Positions 1 to 9,223 are shown, numbered from the stretch's first letter. The stretch: 64,000 bases of DNA from AP-15 sp963790875 (GCA_963790875.1 CAWBQT010000016.1:744001-808000), one strand, 5' to 3'. Numbers and translations are program-made. The notes: generated by a model from the letters alone, not told the origin.

Positions 1-1294
1 GCGGAAATATCAGCGGCGGTTGCAGTACCAGCGCGATCTGGGTGCGCAAGGAGTTGAGCCGGTACTCGCGGATATCGACGCCGTCGATCTCGACCGCTCC
101 CGCCGTGGGATCGTAGAAGCGTGGCAACAGGCCGAGCAGCGTCGACTTCCCGGCGCCCGTCGCACCGACGATGGCGATTTTGGCGCCTGCGGTGGCCCGC
201 AATTCGACGCCTTTGAGGACAGGAATGTCGGGCCGGTAGGCAAAGGCAACGCCGCGCCACGCGACCGCGCCGCGGACACCCCGGTGTGGAAATTCGCGCG
301 TCCCGTCGACGAGATCGGGTTCGGTATCGAGCACTTCGAACACCCGGCGGGCGCCCGCCCGCGCCCCGGCGATCAGGCCCCAGCTCTGCGTCATCGTGTT
401 GATCGGCGCGTAGAGCTGAGCGAGATAGGAGATAAATACGATCAGCTGGCCGACCGTCACGGCGCCCGACAGCACGGCATGCGCGCCGGCATAGACGACG
501 ACCGCCGTGCCGGTGGCGACGACCGCGTTGACGCTGCCCGAATAGAATGTCTGCCAGCTGTAGAGCCGCAACGTCGCGCGCAGGCTCTCCTGGCTCGCGC
601 CCATGAAACGGTGATGCTCTTCTTCTTCTTTGGTGAAGGCCTGGATGATCTTGATCGAGGCGATCGCCGATTGGACGAGTGAATAGACCCGGCTCTCCCT
701 AACCCGCACCTCGGTAGCGACATCGATGATTTTTCGGTTGAACCGCGAAATCAGCACGAACAGCAACGGGACGACCGCCAGCGCGAGCAGGGTCAGAGGG
801 GGATCGAGGGGGAACAGGACGACGAGCATGCCCGCCAGCAGGATCGCGGCCGACACGATCGGCAGCACGCCGTTCATGATCAGCGTCTGGAGGGCAAAGC
901 TGTCGGCGGTAATGCGGTAGAGCAAATCGCCGACCCGCTGCCGGCCGTGATACGCCAACGACAGCCGCTGGAGGTGGGCGTAGAGCGCCCCGCGCAGGTC
1001 GTTGACCATCTTCTGTCCGACCCCGATCGCCGTGTAATTGTGCGATAGGGTCAGCGCGCCGCTGCCGCACTGCACGATGACGATGCCGGCACAAGCGAGC
1101 AGCAGCAATCGCCCGGGCGATGCCCCCGCGAGCACGGCAAAGCGCGAAGGCTTCCCGCCAAGCACGTTGTCGATGACGATTTGCAGCGGCCACGGCTTCA
1201 GCAGCTCGAAGCCAGCGATCAAAAAAATCTGCGCCAGTACCCAAGCGATCTGCCTGCGATACGGCCTCAAATAGGGCACGAGTTTGGTTGCCAC
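1..1294 (-). CDS. ABC exporter, permease-ATPase half transporter (3' end beyond window)
   Basis: This is a half-size ABC exporter of the lipid/glycan/peptide type: an N-terminal six-helix transmembrane domain fused to an ATPase. The frame is open from a GTG at 1294 (a stop lies seven codons upstream) to the window edge, giving about 431 residues. The membrane part starts with LVPYLRPYRRQIAWVL and contains the family-typical stretches YTAIGVGQKMVNDLR and VGDLLYRI. The nucleotide-binding domain begins about residue 355 and shows a Walker A (GATGAGKST) and LLPRFYDPTAG; the signature motif and Walker B are off the edge. It is the last visible gene of a minus-strand run with a glycosyltransferase and galE, 56 bp downstream of the former, so export of a glycan or glycolipid is a reasonable inference. 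Family assignment is firm; the substrate is unknown. Confidence 0.88.
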   Translation of the reverse strand, partial: MATKLVPYLRPYRRQIAWVLAQIFLIAGFELLKPWPLQIVIDNVLGGKPSRFAVLAGASPGRLLLLACAGIVIVQCGSGALTLSHNYTAIGVGQKMVNDLRGALYAHLQRLSLAYHGRQRVGDLLYRITADSFALQTLIMNGVLPIVSAAILLAGMLVVLFPLDPPLTLLALAVVPLLFVLISRFNRKIIDVATEVRVRESRVYSLVQSAIASIKIIQAFTKEEEEHHRFMGASQESLRATLRLYSWQTFYSGSVNAVVATGTAVVVYAGAHAVLSGAVTVGQLIVFISYLAQLYAPINTMTQSWGLIAGARAGARRVFEVLDTEPDLVDGTREFPHRGVRGAVAWRGVAFAYRPDIPVLKGVELRATAGAKIAIVGATGAGKSTLLGLLPRFYDPTAGAVEIDGVDIREYRLNSLRTQIALVLQPPLIFP

Positions 1295-1350
1295 GATTTG
1301 CCGTCTCGGCGGTTAACGGGCCCGGGGCGTCACCGCAGTTGGCATGCCGA

Positions 1351-3924
1351 TCATGCGACGTGGGGCTTCGGTACCGGCTCGAGGGCGACGAGGCGGGCCT
1401 GCCGTGCGACGGCCTCGACAATGCGGTGCATCAGCCGGGCGAAGCCGATGAGCTGACGGCTCATCGCCATGAAGGCGATGAGCCCCGCCACGGCCGATGC
1501 CGTCGCCGCGAGCGGCCAGCCGAGGATCAGCGCCGACGCCGTCGCCATTGCGCAGCCGCGCAGCAGAAAGCAGGCAAGGCGCGAGAAGCGCATCGTGCAG
1601 CGCACGCGCAACACCCGCTTGCTGCCGCCATGGTTCTCGGCACAGACCAGAACTAATGCACGGCTGTAAAGCCCGCGGGCGATCTTGAGATCCCAGCCGC
1701 TCCACCCGGTATCCGTGGCGACGACGTATTTATGCGGCAGCAGGAAATCGATCAACCCGCCAAGCAATACTTCCTTCTCGGCGGCCTCTTCACTCCAATA
1801 GGCGAGGTGGAGTGCGCGATCGGACCAGGAAATCCGGGGGCGCTGTTCGGTTTTAGGCAAGCGAATCTGATTCTGCGCGCGCAGCTCCGTCAAGCGCCAT
1901 TTGGCGCGTTCCCAGCCGCGCAACAGCGGGCCGAGATAAATCAGCACCGCGACTAATGCCCGCGCCTTGGGTCCGGTAAAGCGCTGGTCGATCGGCGCCT
2001 TGCGTGCCCCGTTTGCGCACATGACCACGGTGGCGAGCAGCGGCACTGCGAGAAACCACCACCATCCCCTGGCGGCCAGACCGGCAATGGCTAGCACCAG
2101 CGCCGCGGCGCTCCACTCGAAGGTCAACGGCAGACAGGCGCTCAATGACGAGGCCGGCTCGTACAAGGTCTGAAACAGCCCTCGGCCAAACACGCCGGAG
2201 TAGATCAAGGGCCGGCGCGACAGAAACAGGGCATTCGACAAGTCGCCATAGATCCGGCCGAGCCATTTTGCCTGGCCAAATTGATTGAATCGAAACGGAT
2301 GCTTTGAATAGACGAGCGCCTCTGCCTTCCCGTAGCCGCGTTGCTGGTTGCAGTAGGCGCGCACCGTGTTGCGGCGGAAATGCCAGACCACGGCCGCCGG
2401 ACTGAAGCCGATGACGTGGCCGGCATCCTGAAAACGCCAGCAGATGTCGACATCGTCGCCGGCGGCGCGGAATATCGGGTCGAAGCCCCCGAGGTGCAGC
2501 AGTGCGTCGCGGCGGAACGCCATGTTGCAACCGGCGATATGCTCGGCCACATCGTCGCTCAGCAGCACATGGGTTGGACCTCCCGGCGCCACTGCCACCG
2601 CCGCCGGGACGAGGCTGTCCTCGGGGGGCGGAAAGTTAGGCCCGCCGCAGGCTGCGAGGTCGCTTGCCACCATCTTGGCGACGAGATAGGTCAGCCAATC
2701 GGAATCGGCCACGCAATCGCTGTCGGTATAGGCGACGATGTCACCGGTCGCCGCTTCCGCGCCGACATTGCGGGCGAGGCTCAGTCCTCTGTTGGGTTGG
2801 CTGATGATCCGGCAAAAGCCGTGGCGTTGCGCGATCTCGAGAGTGCGGTCGGTCGAGCCGTCATTGACGACGATGACCTCGTAATCCGGGTAGTTCAATG
2901 CGGCGAGCGAAGCGAGGCATTGGTCCATCGTGCGCTCGGCGTTATAGGCGCAGACGACGACGGATACCCGTGGATGGCGCGGAAGCCGCGGTGGCAGTGC
3001 GCCGAGGTAATGTTGTCTGACGGCGGCCAGCGCCGGCTTTGGCCGGCGCTCGCGATCCACGAGGCCGAAAGCCCAATCCTTGACAGCATACCCGCCGGTG
3101 AACCATTCGTCGGTCCAGGCGAAGACAAAGGTGCCGGCGGCACCCGCCTCGAATGCGGTAGACACCTGCCAGGCCAGGATACGCCGCTGCTCAGCCGTGC
3201 CCTGGCGGAACGAGTCGATGCCAAACTCGGTCAGTACCAGGGGGCGGTCGATCGCCAGGTTATGCAGTCTCGCGGTATACCGACGAAACGCGCTCTCTTC
3301 GTGCAGGTACACGTTAAAGCACAGGAAGTCGGTGAAATCGACCGTCAGATACTCGGTCGACGGGAAATTCGCATAGCTGACGAGCGCACCGGGATGCGCT
3401 TTCTTCGTCAGCGCGAAAAGGTTGCGCAGGAAGCGACGAATCGGCTCGGCACCGTGCCATCGAACCATGTCGGGCGGGATCTCATTGCCGATGAGATAGG
3501 CGAACACCGCGGGGTGGCCCCGGCACGCGCGCGCGCCGGCGACCACCGCCTCGCGGATCTCGGTCCGGATCGCCGGGTTGTCGAGAAAGGTGACGTGTTG
3601 TGGCCAGGGCAGGCCGACAAGGATGTGCAGTCCGTTATGCTCGGCCGCATCGAGCAGCCAAACCGGCGGCACGGTGAAGACTCGCACCGTGTTTACCCCG
3701 GCCTCACTCATCTGCGCGAAATCGCCATCGACGACGGCGCGATCCGGAAACGGCGAGCCGTGAATGCCGGTCGAGAACGGGCCATAGGTGACCCCTTTGA
3801 CGAAGTGCTTGCGTTCGCCGACAAAGAAGAATTTTCCGTAAACGCGGACCGTTTCCGGCGCGGCGGCTCTCTGCGGCGCCTGACGCGGCGGTGCGACAAC
3901 CTCGTCGTCGACCACCATCGTCAC
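1351..3924 (-). CDS. Glycosidase-like domain fused to family 2 glycosyltransferase, membrane protein
   Basis: An 857-residue two-enzyme fusion. Residues about 30-305 form a TIM-barrel glycoside hydrolase-like domain (clan GH-A style) with the usual acid/base motif GNE (E148) and nucleophile motif TEFG (E233). Residues about 318-560 form a GT2 glycosyltransferase: VSVVVCAYNAE opening, NDGSTD at 354-359, TDSD at 400-403 as the DxD motif and GDDVD at 489-493. Hydrophobic segments near 620-670 and 785-825 imply membrane anchoring at the inner leaflet. It probably builds or trims a surface polysaccharide; having both a hydrolase and a polymerising domain in one chain is unusual but known in actinobacterial and proteobacterial polysaccharide clusters. 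It sits between galE and an ABC exporter on the same strand. Domain calls are confident, substrate unknown. Confidence 0.85.
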   Translation of the reverse strand: MTMVVDDEVVAPPRQAPQRAAAPETVRVYGKFFFVGERKHFVKGVTYGPFSTGIHGSPFPDRAVVDGDFAQMSEAGVNTVRVFTVPPVWLLDAAEHNGLHILVGLPWPQHVTFLDNPAIRTEIREAVVAGARACRGHPAVFAYLIGNEIPPDMVRWHGAEPIRRFLRNLFALTKKAHPGALVSYANFPSTEYLTVDFTDFLCFNVYLHEESAFRRYTARLHNLAIDRPLVLTEFGIDSFRQGTAEQRRILAWQVSTAFEAGAAGTFVFAWTDEWFTGGYAVKDWAFGLVDRERRPKPALAAVRQHYLGALPPRLPRHPRVSVVVCAYNAERTMDQCLASLAALNYPDYEVIVVNDGSTDRTLEIAQRHGFCRIISQPNRGLSLARNVGAEAATGDIVAYTDSDCVADSDWLTYLVAKMVASDLAACGGPNFPPPEDSLVPAAVAVAPGGPTHVLLSDDVAEHIAGCNMAFRRDALLHLGGFDPIFRAAGDDVDICWRFQDAGHVIGFSPAAVVWHFRRNTVRAYCNQQRGYGKAEALVYSKHPFRFNQFGQAKWLGRIYGDLSNALFLSRRPLIYSGVFGRGLFQTLYEPASSLSACLPLTFEWSAAALVLAIAGLAARGWWWFLAVPLLATVVMCANGARKAPIDQRFTGPKARALVAVLIYLGPLLRGWERAKWRLTELRAQNQIRLPKTEQRPRISWSDRALHLAYWSEEAAEKEVLLGGLIDFLLPHKYVVATDTGWSGWDLKIARGLYSRALVLVCAENHGGSKRVLRVRCTMRFSRLACFLLRGCAMATASALILGWPLAATASAVAGLIAFMAMSRQLIGFARLMHRIVEAVARQARLVALEPVPKPHVA

Positions 3925-4012
3925 CGCTCTGCACTCCTAGGGATCGGACAACATGCTTCTTCAGCCAGTGCAGCGACCGAGAGGATGCCGGTGCGAGGTG
4001 CGAGCGAACAGA

Positions 4013-4993
4013 TCACTTTCGTTGCTTCTGATGCCAGGCAAGGGCGGTTCGGATGATCGTCTCGAGATCCGACATTTCGGCGCGCCAACCGAGCAGATCA
4101 GCGGCCCGCGTAGGATCGGCGACAAGCACTGGCGGATCTCCCGGGCGTCGCCCAACCTCGCGTCGCGGGATCGCCCTGCCGGCAACGGCCTCGGCGGCGG
4201 CGATTACCTCCCGCACCGAATGGCCGCGCCCGGTGCCAAGGTTGAATGCATTGCTGTCGTGTCCGTCCAGCAGATACCCGAGTGCCCGTGAATGCGCCGA
4301 AACGAGGTCGCTGACATGAATGTAGTCGCGGATCGCCGTGCCATCAGGCGTCGCATAGTCGGTGCCGTAGATCTCGATCGGAGGCCGCTTGCCAAGCGCC
4401 GCCAGCAGCACGAGCGGCACAAGATGCGTCTCCGGCTCGTGAAACTCGCCGATCTCGCCGTCCGGATCGGCGCCTGCGGCATTGAAGTAGCGCAGAGACA
4501 CCGAGCGAATCCCGTAGGCCTCGCCGTACCAATGCAACGCCCGCTCAATAGCGAGTTTGGTCTCGCCGTAGGGGCTGACCGGCAGCTGCGGAGCGGTTTC
4601 GTTTATCGGCACGCTGGCCGGAACGCCATAGGTGGCGCAAGTCGACGAGAATACGATCCGGCCGATGCCCCCAGCGCGCATCGCTTCGAGCAAGGACAGG
4701 CTGCCACCGAGATTGTTACGGTAGTAAAGAGCAGGATCGGCCACCGATTCGCCGACATAGGCAAAAGCGGCGAAATGCATGACAGCCGATACTCGGTATT
4801 GCTCGATCGCGGTGCGCAGCCGCTCCAAATCAGCGAGGTCGCCCTCGACGAGCGGGCCCCAGCGCACCGCCGCGCGGTGGCCCCGCGACACGTTGTCGTA
4901 GACGACCGGCAGGTGCCCAGCGCGCGCCAATGCCTTACAGGCATGTGCGCCGATATAGCCCGCGCCGCCGGTGACCAATACCGTTTCGGACAT
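4013..4993 (-). CDS. galE: UDP-glucose 4-epimerase
   Basis: GalE interconverts UDP-glucose and UDP-galactose in the cytoplasm and so feeds polysaccharide synthesis. The 326-residue protein has the family length, begins with the NAD-binding glycine motif GGAGYIGAH, contains SSTCATYG around the catalytic Ser/Thr, and the SPYGETK form of the YxxxK dyad. The C-terminal substrate region (YIHVSDLVSAH, FNLGTGRGHSV) is typical of GalE rather than other extended SDRs. It lies directly upstream of the glycosyltransferase fusion (about 90 bp gap) and downstream of cysNC (about 165 bp gap), all in one orientation, so co-expression is likely. Start ATG at 4993. Confidence 0.95.
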   Translation of the reverse strand: MSETVLVTGGAGYIGAHACKALARAGHLPVVYDNVSRGHRAAVRWGPLVEGDLADLERLRTAIEQYRVSAVMHFAAFAYVGESVADPALYYRNNLGGSLSLLEAMRAGGIGRIVFSSTCATYGVPASVPINETAPQLPVSPYGETKLAIERALHWYGEAYGIRSVSLRYFNAAGADPDGEIGEFHEPETHLVPLVLLAALGKRPPIEIYGTDYATPDGTAIRDYIHVSDLVSAHSRALGYLLDGHDSNAFNLGTGRGHSVREVIAAAEAVAGRAIPRREVGRRPGDPPVLVADPTRAADLLGWRAEMSDLETIIRTALAWHQKQRK

Positions 4994-5159
4994 TCTGTCG
5001 TCGCCCGGCTATCCCGCAAACTGCGTCAACGGAGCACAACGGCGGAAATCGCCTTCCTCTTCCGTAAGGTGTTTACGGCCGGCGCGGTCAACCACGAATG
5101 TTCCGCGACGCGGGCGAGCGAAGCGATCGTCGCCTTCTACGAAATCGACCGCCACCGCC

Positions 5160-7028
5160 TCAAATGATGCGGCGACGGTGCAACTCCTCAACGATGCGCT
5201 CTGCTTCTTCCTCGGGGGTATTGCCGGTCGTCGCCAAATGAAGTTCAGGGGCTTCAGGCGGTTCGTAGGGTGAGTCGAGACCTGTAAAATGCGGAATCCG
5301 TCCGGCCTTGGCTTTGGCATAAAGGCCCTTGGGGTCGCGCCGGACGCATTCATCGAGCGGCGTATCGACAAAGATCTCGAGAAAGGCGGCAGGCACCGCT
5401 AGCTCGCGCACCATCCGCCGTTCGGCGCGGAACGGTGAGATGAACGAGCAGATCACGATCAAGCCAGCCTCGGCCATTAGCTGAGCGACCTCCCCAACGC
5501 GTCTGATGTTTTCGACCCGGTCCGCGTCTGTGAAGCCAAGATCACGGTTGAGTCCGTGCCTCACATTGTCGCCGTCAAGCAGCATCGTGTGACGGCCCCG
5601 AGCGAGCAGCATTTTCTCGACGAGATTGGCAATGGTCGATTTCCCAGCGCCCGAGAGCCCGGTCAGCCACAGGACCGCCGGTTGTTGTTCTTTCAGCGCC
5701 GCCCGCTGATCGCGATCCACAGTGAGCGCCTGCCAATGGATGTTGCTGGCCCGCCGAAGCCCGAACACGATCATTCCAGCGCCGGCCGTGTCGTTGGTAG
5801 AGCGGTCGATTAGGATAAAGGCGCCGGTGTCGCGGTTGACCGCATAGGGATCGAACGCGATCGGCGCCGCCGTCGACAGGTTGCAGAAACCGATCTCGTT
5901 TAGGCTGAGCGTGTTTTCTGCCAGATGCGCCAAGGTATCAATATCGACCCGGTGTTTGAGCGCGGTGACGCTGGCCGGCAAGGTGCGGGCGCCGATCTTC
6001 ATCAAATAGGAGCGGCCGGGGACCAGCGGCTGCTCGCTCATCCAGATTACATGAGCGGCGAACTGGTCGACGAATTCGGGCGGATCATGTGGGTCGGCAA
6101 GAACATCGCCGCGCGCGATGTCGATCTCATCGGCAAGGGTGAGGGTGACCGCGTCACCAGTCCGCGCCCGCCCCAGCGCGCCGTCGAAGGTGACGATCTT
6201 CTGGATCGTAGAGGAGCGACCCGAGCCGGCGACAAGCACGCGGTCGCCCGGACCGATCGACCCTCCGGCGACCGTGCCCGAAAAGCCGCGGAAATCGGCG
6301 TTTGGCCGGTTGACCCATTGCACCGGGAAGCGGAAGGGTCCGCGGCCGGTGTCGTCCGACACCTCAACGGCGTGCAGATGCTCAAGCAAGGTTGGGCCGC
6401 GATACCATGTCATCCGCGCCGAACGCTCGGTGACGTTGTCGCCAAACCGCGCGGAGAGCGGGATTGCACACACGGCGACCTCGCCCAGGTGCGCCGCAAA
6501 GGCTGAGAAGGCCGTGGCGATTTCCTCGAAGGACCGCTCAGCGAAACCGACGAGATCCATCTTGTTGACGGCGAGGACCAGCCGGCGAATTCCCAGCAGC
6601 GTACAGATGAAGGCGTGCCGTTTGGTCTGCGGCAGGACGCCCTTGCGGGCATCGACCAGGATCACCGCGAGATCGCAGTTCGAGGCGCCGGTCGCCATGT
6701 TGCGAGTGTATTGCTCGTGTCCGGGCGTATCGGCGACGACGAACGACCGCGATGGCGTCGCGAAAAACCGATAGGCCACGTCGATCGTGATCCGCTGCTG
6801 GCGCTCGTCCTCAAGTCCATCGAGTAGCAGTGAAAAATCAAGATCGCCGCCGGTCGTCCCAAAGCGGCGCGATTCGCGTTCCAATGCCGCGAGCTGATCA
6901 TCGAGGATCAGCGCACATTCGTGCAGCAATCGGCCGATCAGGGTCGACTTGCCGTCATCGACCGAACCGCAGGTCAGGAAGCGCAGCGAATCTTTTTCCA
7001 GCGACCCCGGCGACCCGTCGGCGGGCAT
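5160..7028 (-). CDS. cysNC: Bifunctional sulfate adenylyltransferase subunit 1 / adenylylsulfate kinase
   Basis: A 622-residue CysN-CysC (NodQ-type) fusion. The N-terminal GTPase half shows G1 GSVDDGKS near residue 21, the DTPGHEQYT G3 motif near 98 and NKMD near 152; it drives APS formation by CysD. The C-terminal kinase half starts about residue 445 with P-loop GLSGAGKST and makes PAPS from APS. The start ATG shares one base with the cysD stop (TGATG), so the two are translationally coupled. PAPS serves cysteine biosynthesis or sulfation of glycans; the downstream galE/glycosyltransferase/exporter genes make the second use attractive, but no sulfotransferase is in the window. Confidence 0.95.
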   Translation of the reverse strand: MPADGSPGSLEKDSLRFLTCGSVDDGKSTLIGRLLHECALILDDQLAALERESRRFGTTGGDLDFSLLLDGLEDERQQRITIDVAYRFFATPSRSFVVADTPGHEQYTRNMATGASNCDLAVILVDARKGVLPQTKRHAFICTLLGIRRLVLAVNKMDLVGFAERSFEEIATAFSAFAAHLGEVAVCAIPLSARFGDNVTERSARMTWYRGPTLLEHLHAVEVSDDTGRGPFRFPVQWVNRPNADFRGFSGTVAGGSIGPGDRVLVAGSGRSSTIQKIVTFDGALGRARTGDAVTLTLADEIDIARGDVLADPHDPPEFVDQFAAHVIWMSEQPLVPGRSYLMKIGARTLPASVTALKHRVDIDTLAHLAENTLSLNEIGFCNLSTAAPIAFDPYAVNRDTGAFILIDRSTNDTAGAGMIVFGLRRASNIHWQALTVDRDQRAALKEQQPAVLWLTGLSGAGKSTIANLVEKMLLARGRHTMLLDGDNVRHGLNRDLGFTDADRVENIRRVGEVAQLMAEAGLIVICSFISPFRAERRMVRELAVPAAFLEIFVDTPLDECVRRDPKGLYAKAKAGRIPHFTGLDSPYEPPEAPELHLATTGNTPEEEAERIVEELHRRRII

Positions 7029-7966
7029 CAGAAATAACCCTCGCGCTTCTTGCGCTCCATCGCCGCCTCTTCATCGGTGTCGATCAATCGACCCTGACGC
7101 TCCGAGTGTCGCGATGCGCGCAATTCGACGATGATGTCGTCGAGGGTGGCCGCCGCCGATTCGATGCCGCCGGTCAGCGGATAGCATCCCAAGGTGCGGA
7201 AGCGCACGTGGCGCATTTCGGCCCGCTCACCGGGGCGCAGCGGCAAACGGTCGTCGTCCACCATGATCCAGGTACCATCTCGCTCGACAACCGGCCGCAT
7301 CTTGGCAAGATAGAGTGAAACGATTGGAATTTCTTCCGCTCTTATGTATTCCCAAATATCCAATTCCGTCCAATTCGATAACGGAAACACCCGCATCAAC
7401 TCTCCGTCGCGCAGGCGCGTGTTGTAGAGATGCCATAACTCGGGACGTTGGCGTTTCGGGTTCCAGCTGTGGTTGGCGTCGCGCAGCGAGAAAACCCGTT
7501 CCTTCGCGCGGCTTTTTTCCTCGTCGCGACGGGCGCCACCGAAGGCGGCGTCGAAGCCAAAGGAGCCGAGGGCCTTCTTCAGCGCTTCGGTCTTCATCAC
7601 CGCCGTGTGCAATGCCGAGCCGGAGGCGATCGGATTGATTCCCTGGCGAATGCCCTCCTCGTTTATGTGGACGAGCAGGTTGAGCCCGAGACGGCGCGCG
7701 GTCTCGTCGCGAAAGGCGATCATTTCGCGGAATTTCCACCGAGTATCGATATGGAGCAGCGGAAATGGCGGCGCGGCGGCGGGAAAAAATGCTTTGCGGG
7801 CCAGATGCAACATCACGCTCGAATCCTTGCCGATCGAATAGAGCATGACCGGGTTGCGAAACTGGGCGACGACCTCGCGCATAATCCCGATCAATTCGGC
7901 TTCGAGACGGGCCAAGTGCTTGGGCCGCTGCCGCAGTTGCGCGGCGGGCTCGGCAATCGCAGACAA
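7028..7966 (-). CDS. cysD: Sulfate adenylyltransferase subunit 2
   Basis: CysD is the ATP pyrophosphatase-type subunit that joins sulfate to AMP, working with the CysN GTPase. The 312-residue product matches the usual size (about 300). The PP-loop is visible as YSIGKDSSVML near residue 45, and the signature ARRDEEKSRAKERVFSLRD region and the C-terminal ERKKREGYF are characteristic. The start appears to be TTG at 7966, with GGAGG eight bases upstream; no ATG lies in a better position. First gene of the cysD-cysNC unit; the promoter should lie in the 84 bp shared with the gene at 8051. Confidence 0.94.
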   Translation of the reverse strand: MSAIAEPAAQLRQRPKHLARLEAELIGIMREVVAQFRNPVMLYSIGKDSSVMLHLARKAFFPAAAPPFPLLHIDTRWKFREMIAFRDETARRLGLNLLVHINEEGIRQGINPIASGSALHTAVMKTEALKKALGSFGFDAAFGGARRDEEKSRAKERVFSLRDANHSWNPKRQRPELWHLYNTRLRDGELMRVFPLSNWTELDIWEYIRAEEIPIVSLYLAKMRPVVERDGTWIMVDDDRLPLRPGERAEMRHVRFRTLGCYPLTGGIESAAATLDDIIVELRASRHSERQGRLIDTDEEAAMERKKREGYF

Positions 7967-8050
7967 CTCAATTCCTCCAGGCAGGGACCGTGAGTGTCCG
8001 CCCGTTAAAGACGGGCCGCGCGACTGTCAACCTCGGTCTCGCTCGGATGG

Positions 8051-9028
8051 TCAGTGCAGCTTTGGTGCCTTAAGGAAACGCGATCGGTCGGCGGATAGAA
8101 CGCGGACTTGTAGGGTCTCGTTGTCTCGCACAACCTGCAGCGCAACCTCGCTGCCGGCCGCGCCGCCGGCCCAGACCTTTCGCCAGAAGCCGGCGAGGCT
8201 CGCGACCGGGTCCTCGCGCACCGCGAGGATGCGATCGCCCGGTTGCAGGCCGGCCTTGCTCGCCGGGCCCTGTTCCGCAAGCCCGGCGACGACGATCGCG
8301 TCCTCGACTTCGGCCGCGTAGAGACCGAGCCATGGACGCACCGGGCGATTCGGTCGGCCATAGGTCATGAGATCGTCGAGGATCGGCGGCAACAAATCGA
8401 TCGGTACCACCATGTTGACATCGCGCCGCAACTCGCGCCCGCTCGAATGTTGTACGTGCAGCGAACCGATCCCAATCAGGCTGCCGTCAGCGGCAATCAG
8501 CGCCGCGCCACCCCAAAATGGATGGGCCGGGGCGGTAAAGATGGCCCGGTCGAGCACATATTCCCAGTAGCCGGCGAACTCCTGGCGGGCAACGACGCGT
8601 GCGGCGATGGCGTGCCGCCTGCCGCCCTCGGCCGCCATAATCGCGCGATCACCGGCGCCGACGCGCCGACCAGCGCCGATCTCGAGCGCCGGCAGGTTCA
8701 AGCGTCCGAGAGCCTGCACGAGACCAAAGCCGGTCTCCTGGTCGTAGCCGATCACGTGGCCAGGAACGGCGCCGCCCCCTGCCGAGGTCAGCCAGATCGT
8801 CTCGGCCTCGGTGATCAGATAGCCGATCGTCAGGACAAGACCGTCCCGGCGGATCAACACCCCGCTGCCGGCGCGTTCCGTACCGAGCGTGCCAGCCGTG
8901 AAGGCATCCTGGGGCACGGTCGCATGCAAGCCGAGGACAGCGGCCAAGGTACGGTCCAGATCGAAGCTGCAATCGTCGGGCTTCGGCTGGATCTCTCCTG
9001 GGATCTCCCATTCTACATTGCGCGGCAT
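8051..9028 (-). CDS. HtrA/DegP-like protein with degenerate catalytic triad and PDZ domain
   Basis: A 325-residue trypsin-fold plus PDZ protein of the HtrA (S1C) architecture. The fold is recognisable from GSGVLIRRDGLVLTIGYL, IGYDQETGFGLVQAL, FWGGAALIAADGSLIGIGSL and the PDZ segment GPASKAGLQPGDRILAV. All three catalytic positions look lost: the LTNxHV histidine region reads LTIGYL, the TDLA aspartate region reads TGFG, and the GNSGGP serine motif reads FWGGAA. There is no obvious signal peptide. A non-proteolytic chaperone or adaptor role is an inference. It lies divergent from groES and shares its upstream region, so co-regulation with heat shock is possible. Family call is good, inactivity is read from motifs only. 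Confidence 0.75.
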   Translation of the reverse strand: MPRNVEWEIPGEIQPKPDDCSFDLDRTLAAVLGLHATVPQDAFTAGTLGTERAGSGVLIRRDGLVLTIGYLITEAETIWLTSAGGGAVPGHVIGYDQETGFGLVQALGRLNLPALEIGAGRRVGAGDRAIMAAEGGRRHAIAARVVARQEFAGYWEYVLDRAIFTAPAHPFWGGAALIAADGSLIGIGSLHVQHSSGRELRRDVNMVVPIDLLPPILDDLMTYGRPNRPVRPWLGLYAAEVEDAIVVAGLAEQGPASKAGLQPGDRILAVREDPVASLAGFWRKVWAGGAAGSEVALQVVRDNETLQVRVLSADRSRFLKAPKLH

Positions 9029-9133
9029 GGCAGCGGCTCGTCAGTGGCAATCGGTCCGATTATACAACGCAGACATTGCGCCGCGACCGCGCCGTTGTCA
9101 AAACCCTCGCCGGCAGGCGCGGCCGTGCTGCGC

Positions 9134-9191
9134 TTGACAAACCCCGCCGCTCCATCGTATTCGGCGAGCACTCTCGGAGAGAGAGTGCTAA
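9134..9191 (+). promoter_or_regulatory. groES promoter with CIRCE (HrcA) operator
   Basis: A perfect -35 TTGACA lies at 9134-9139, with a weaker -10 (TATTCG, 9158-9163) 18 bases on. Overlapping and just after it is a CIRCE inverted repeat: left half CGAGCACTC at 9165-9173, a 9-base spacer, right half GAGTGCTAA at 9183-9191. The right half matches the TTAGCACTC-N9-GAGTGCTAA consensus exactly; the left half differs at its two outer bases. This implies HrcA repression of the groESL operon relieved on heat shock. Confidence 0.9.
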
Positions 9192-9223
9192 CAACGGATT
9201 GCCACAGCTTTCGAGGAGGTATC

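Noticed and set aside
2341..4056. A long (571-codon) open frame on the plus strand
   Set aside because: It lies entirely opposite the glycosidase-glycosyltransferase gene, has Arg/Asp-rich composition typical of GC-driven antisense frames, and shows no domain or ribosome site.
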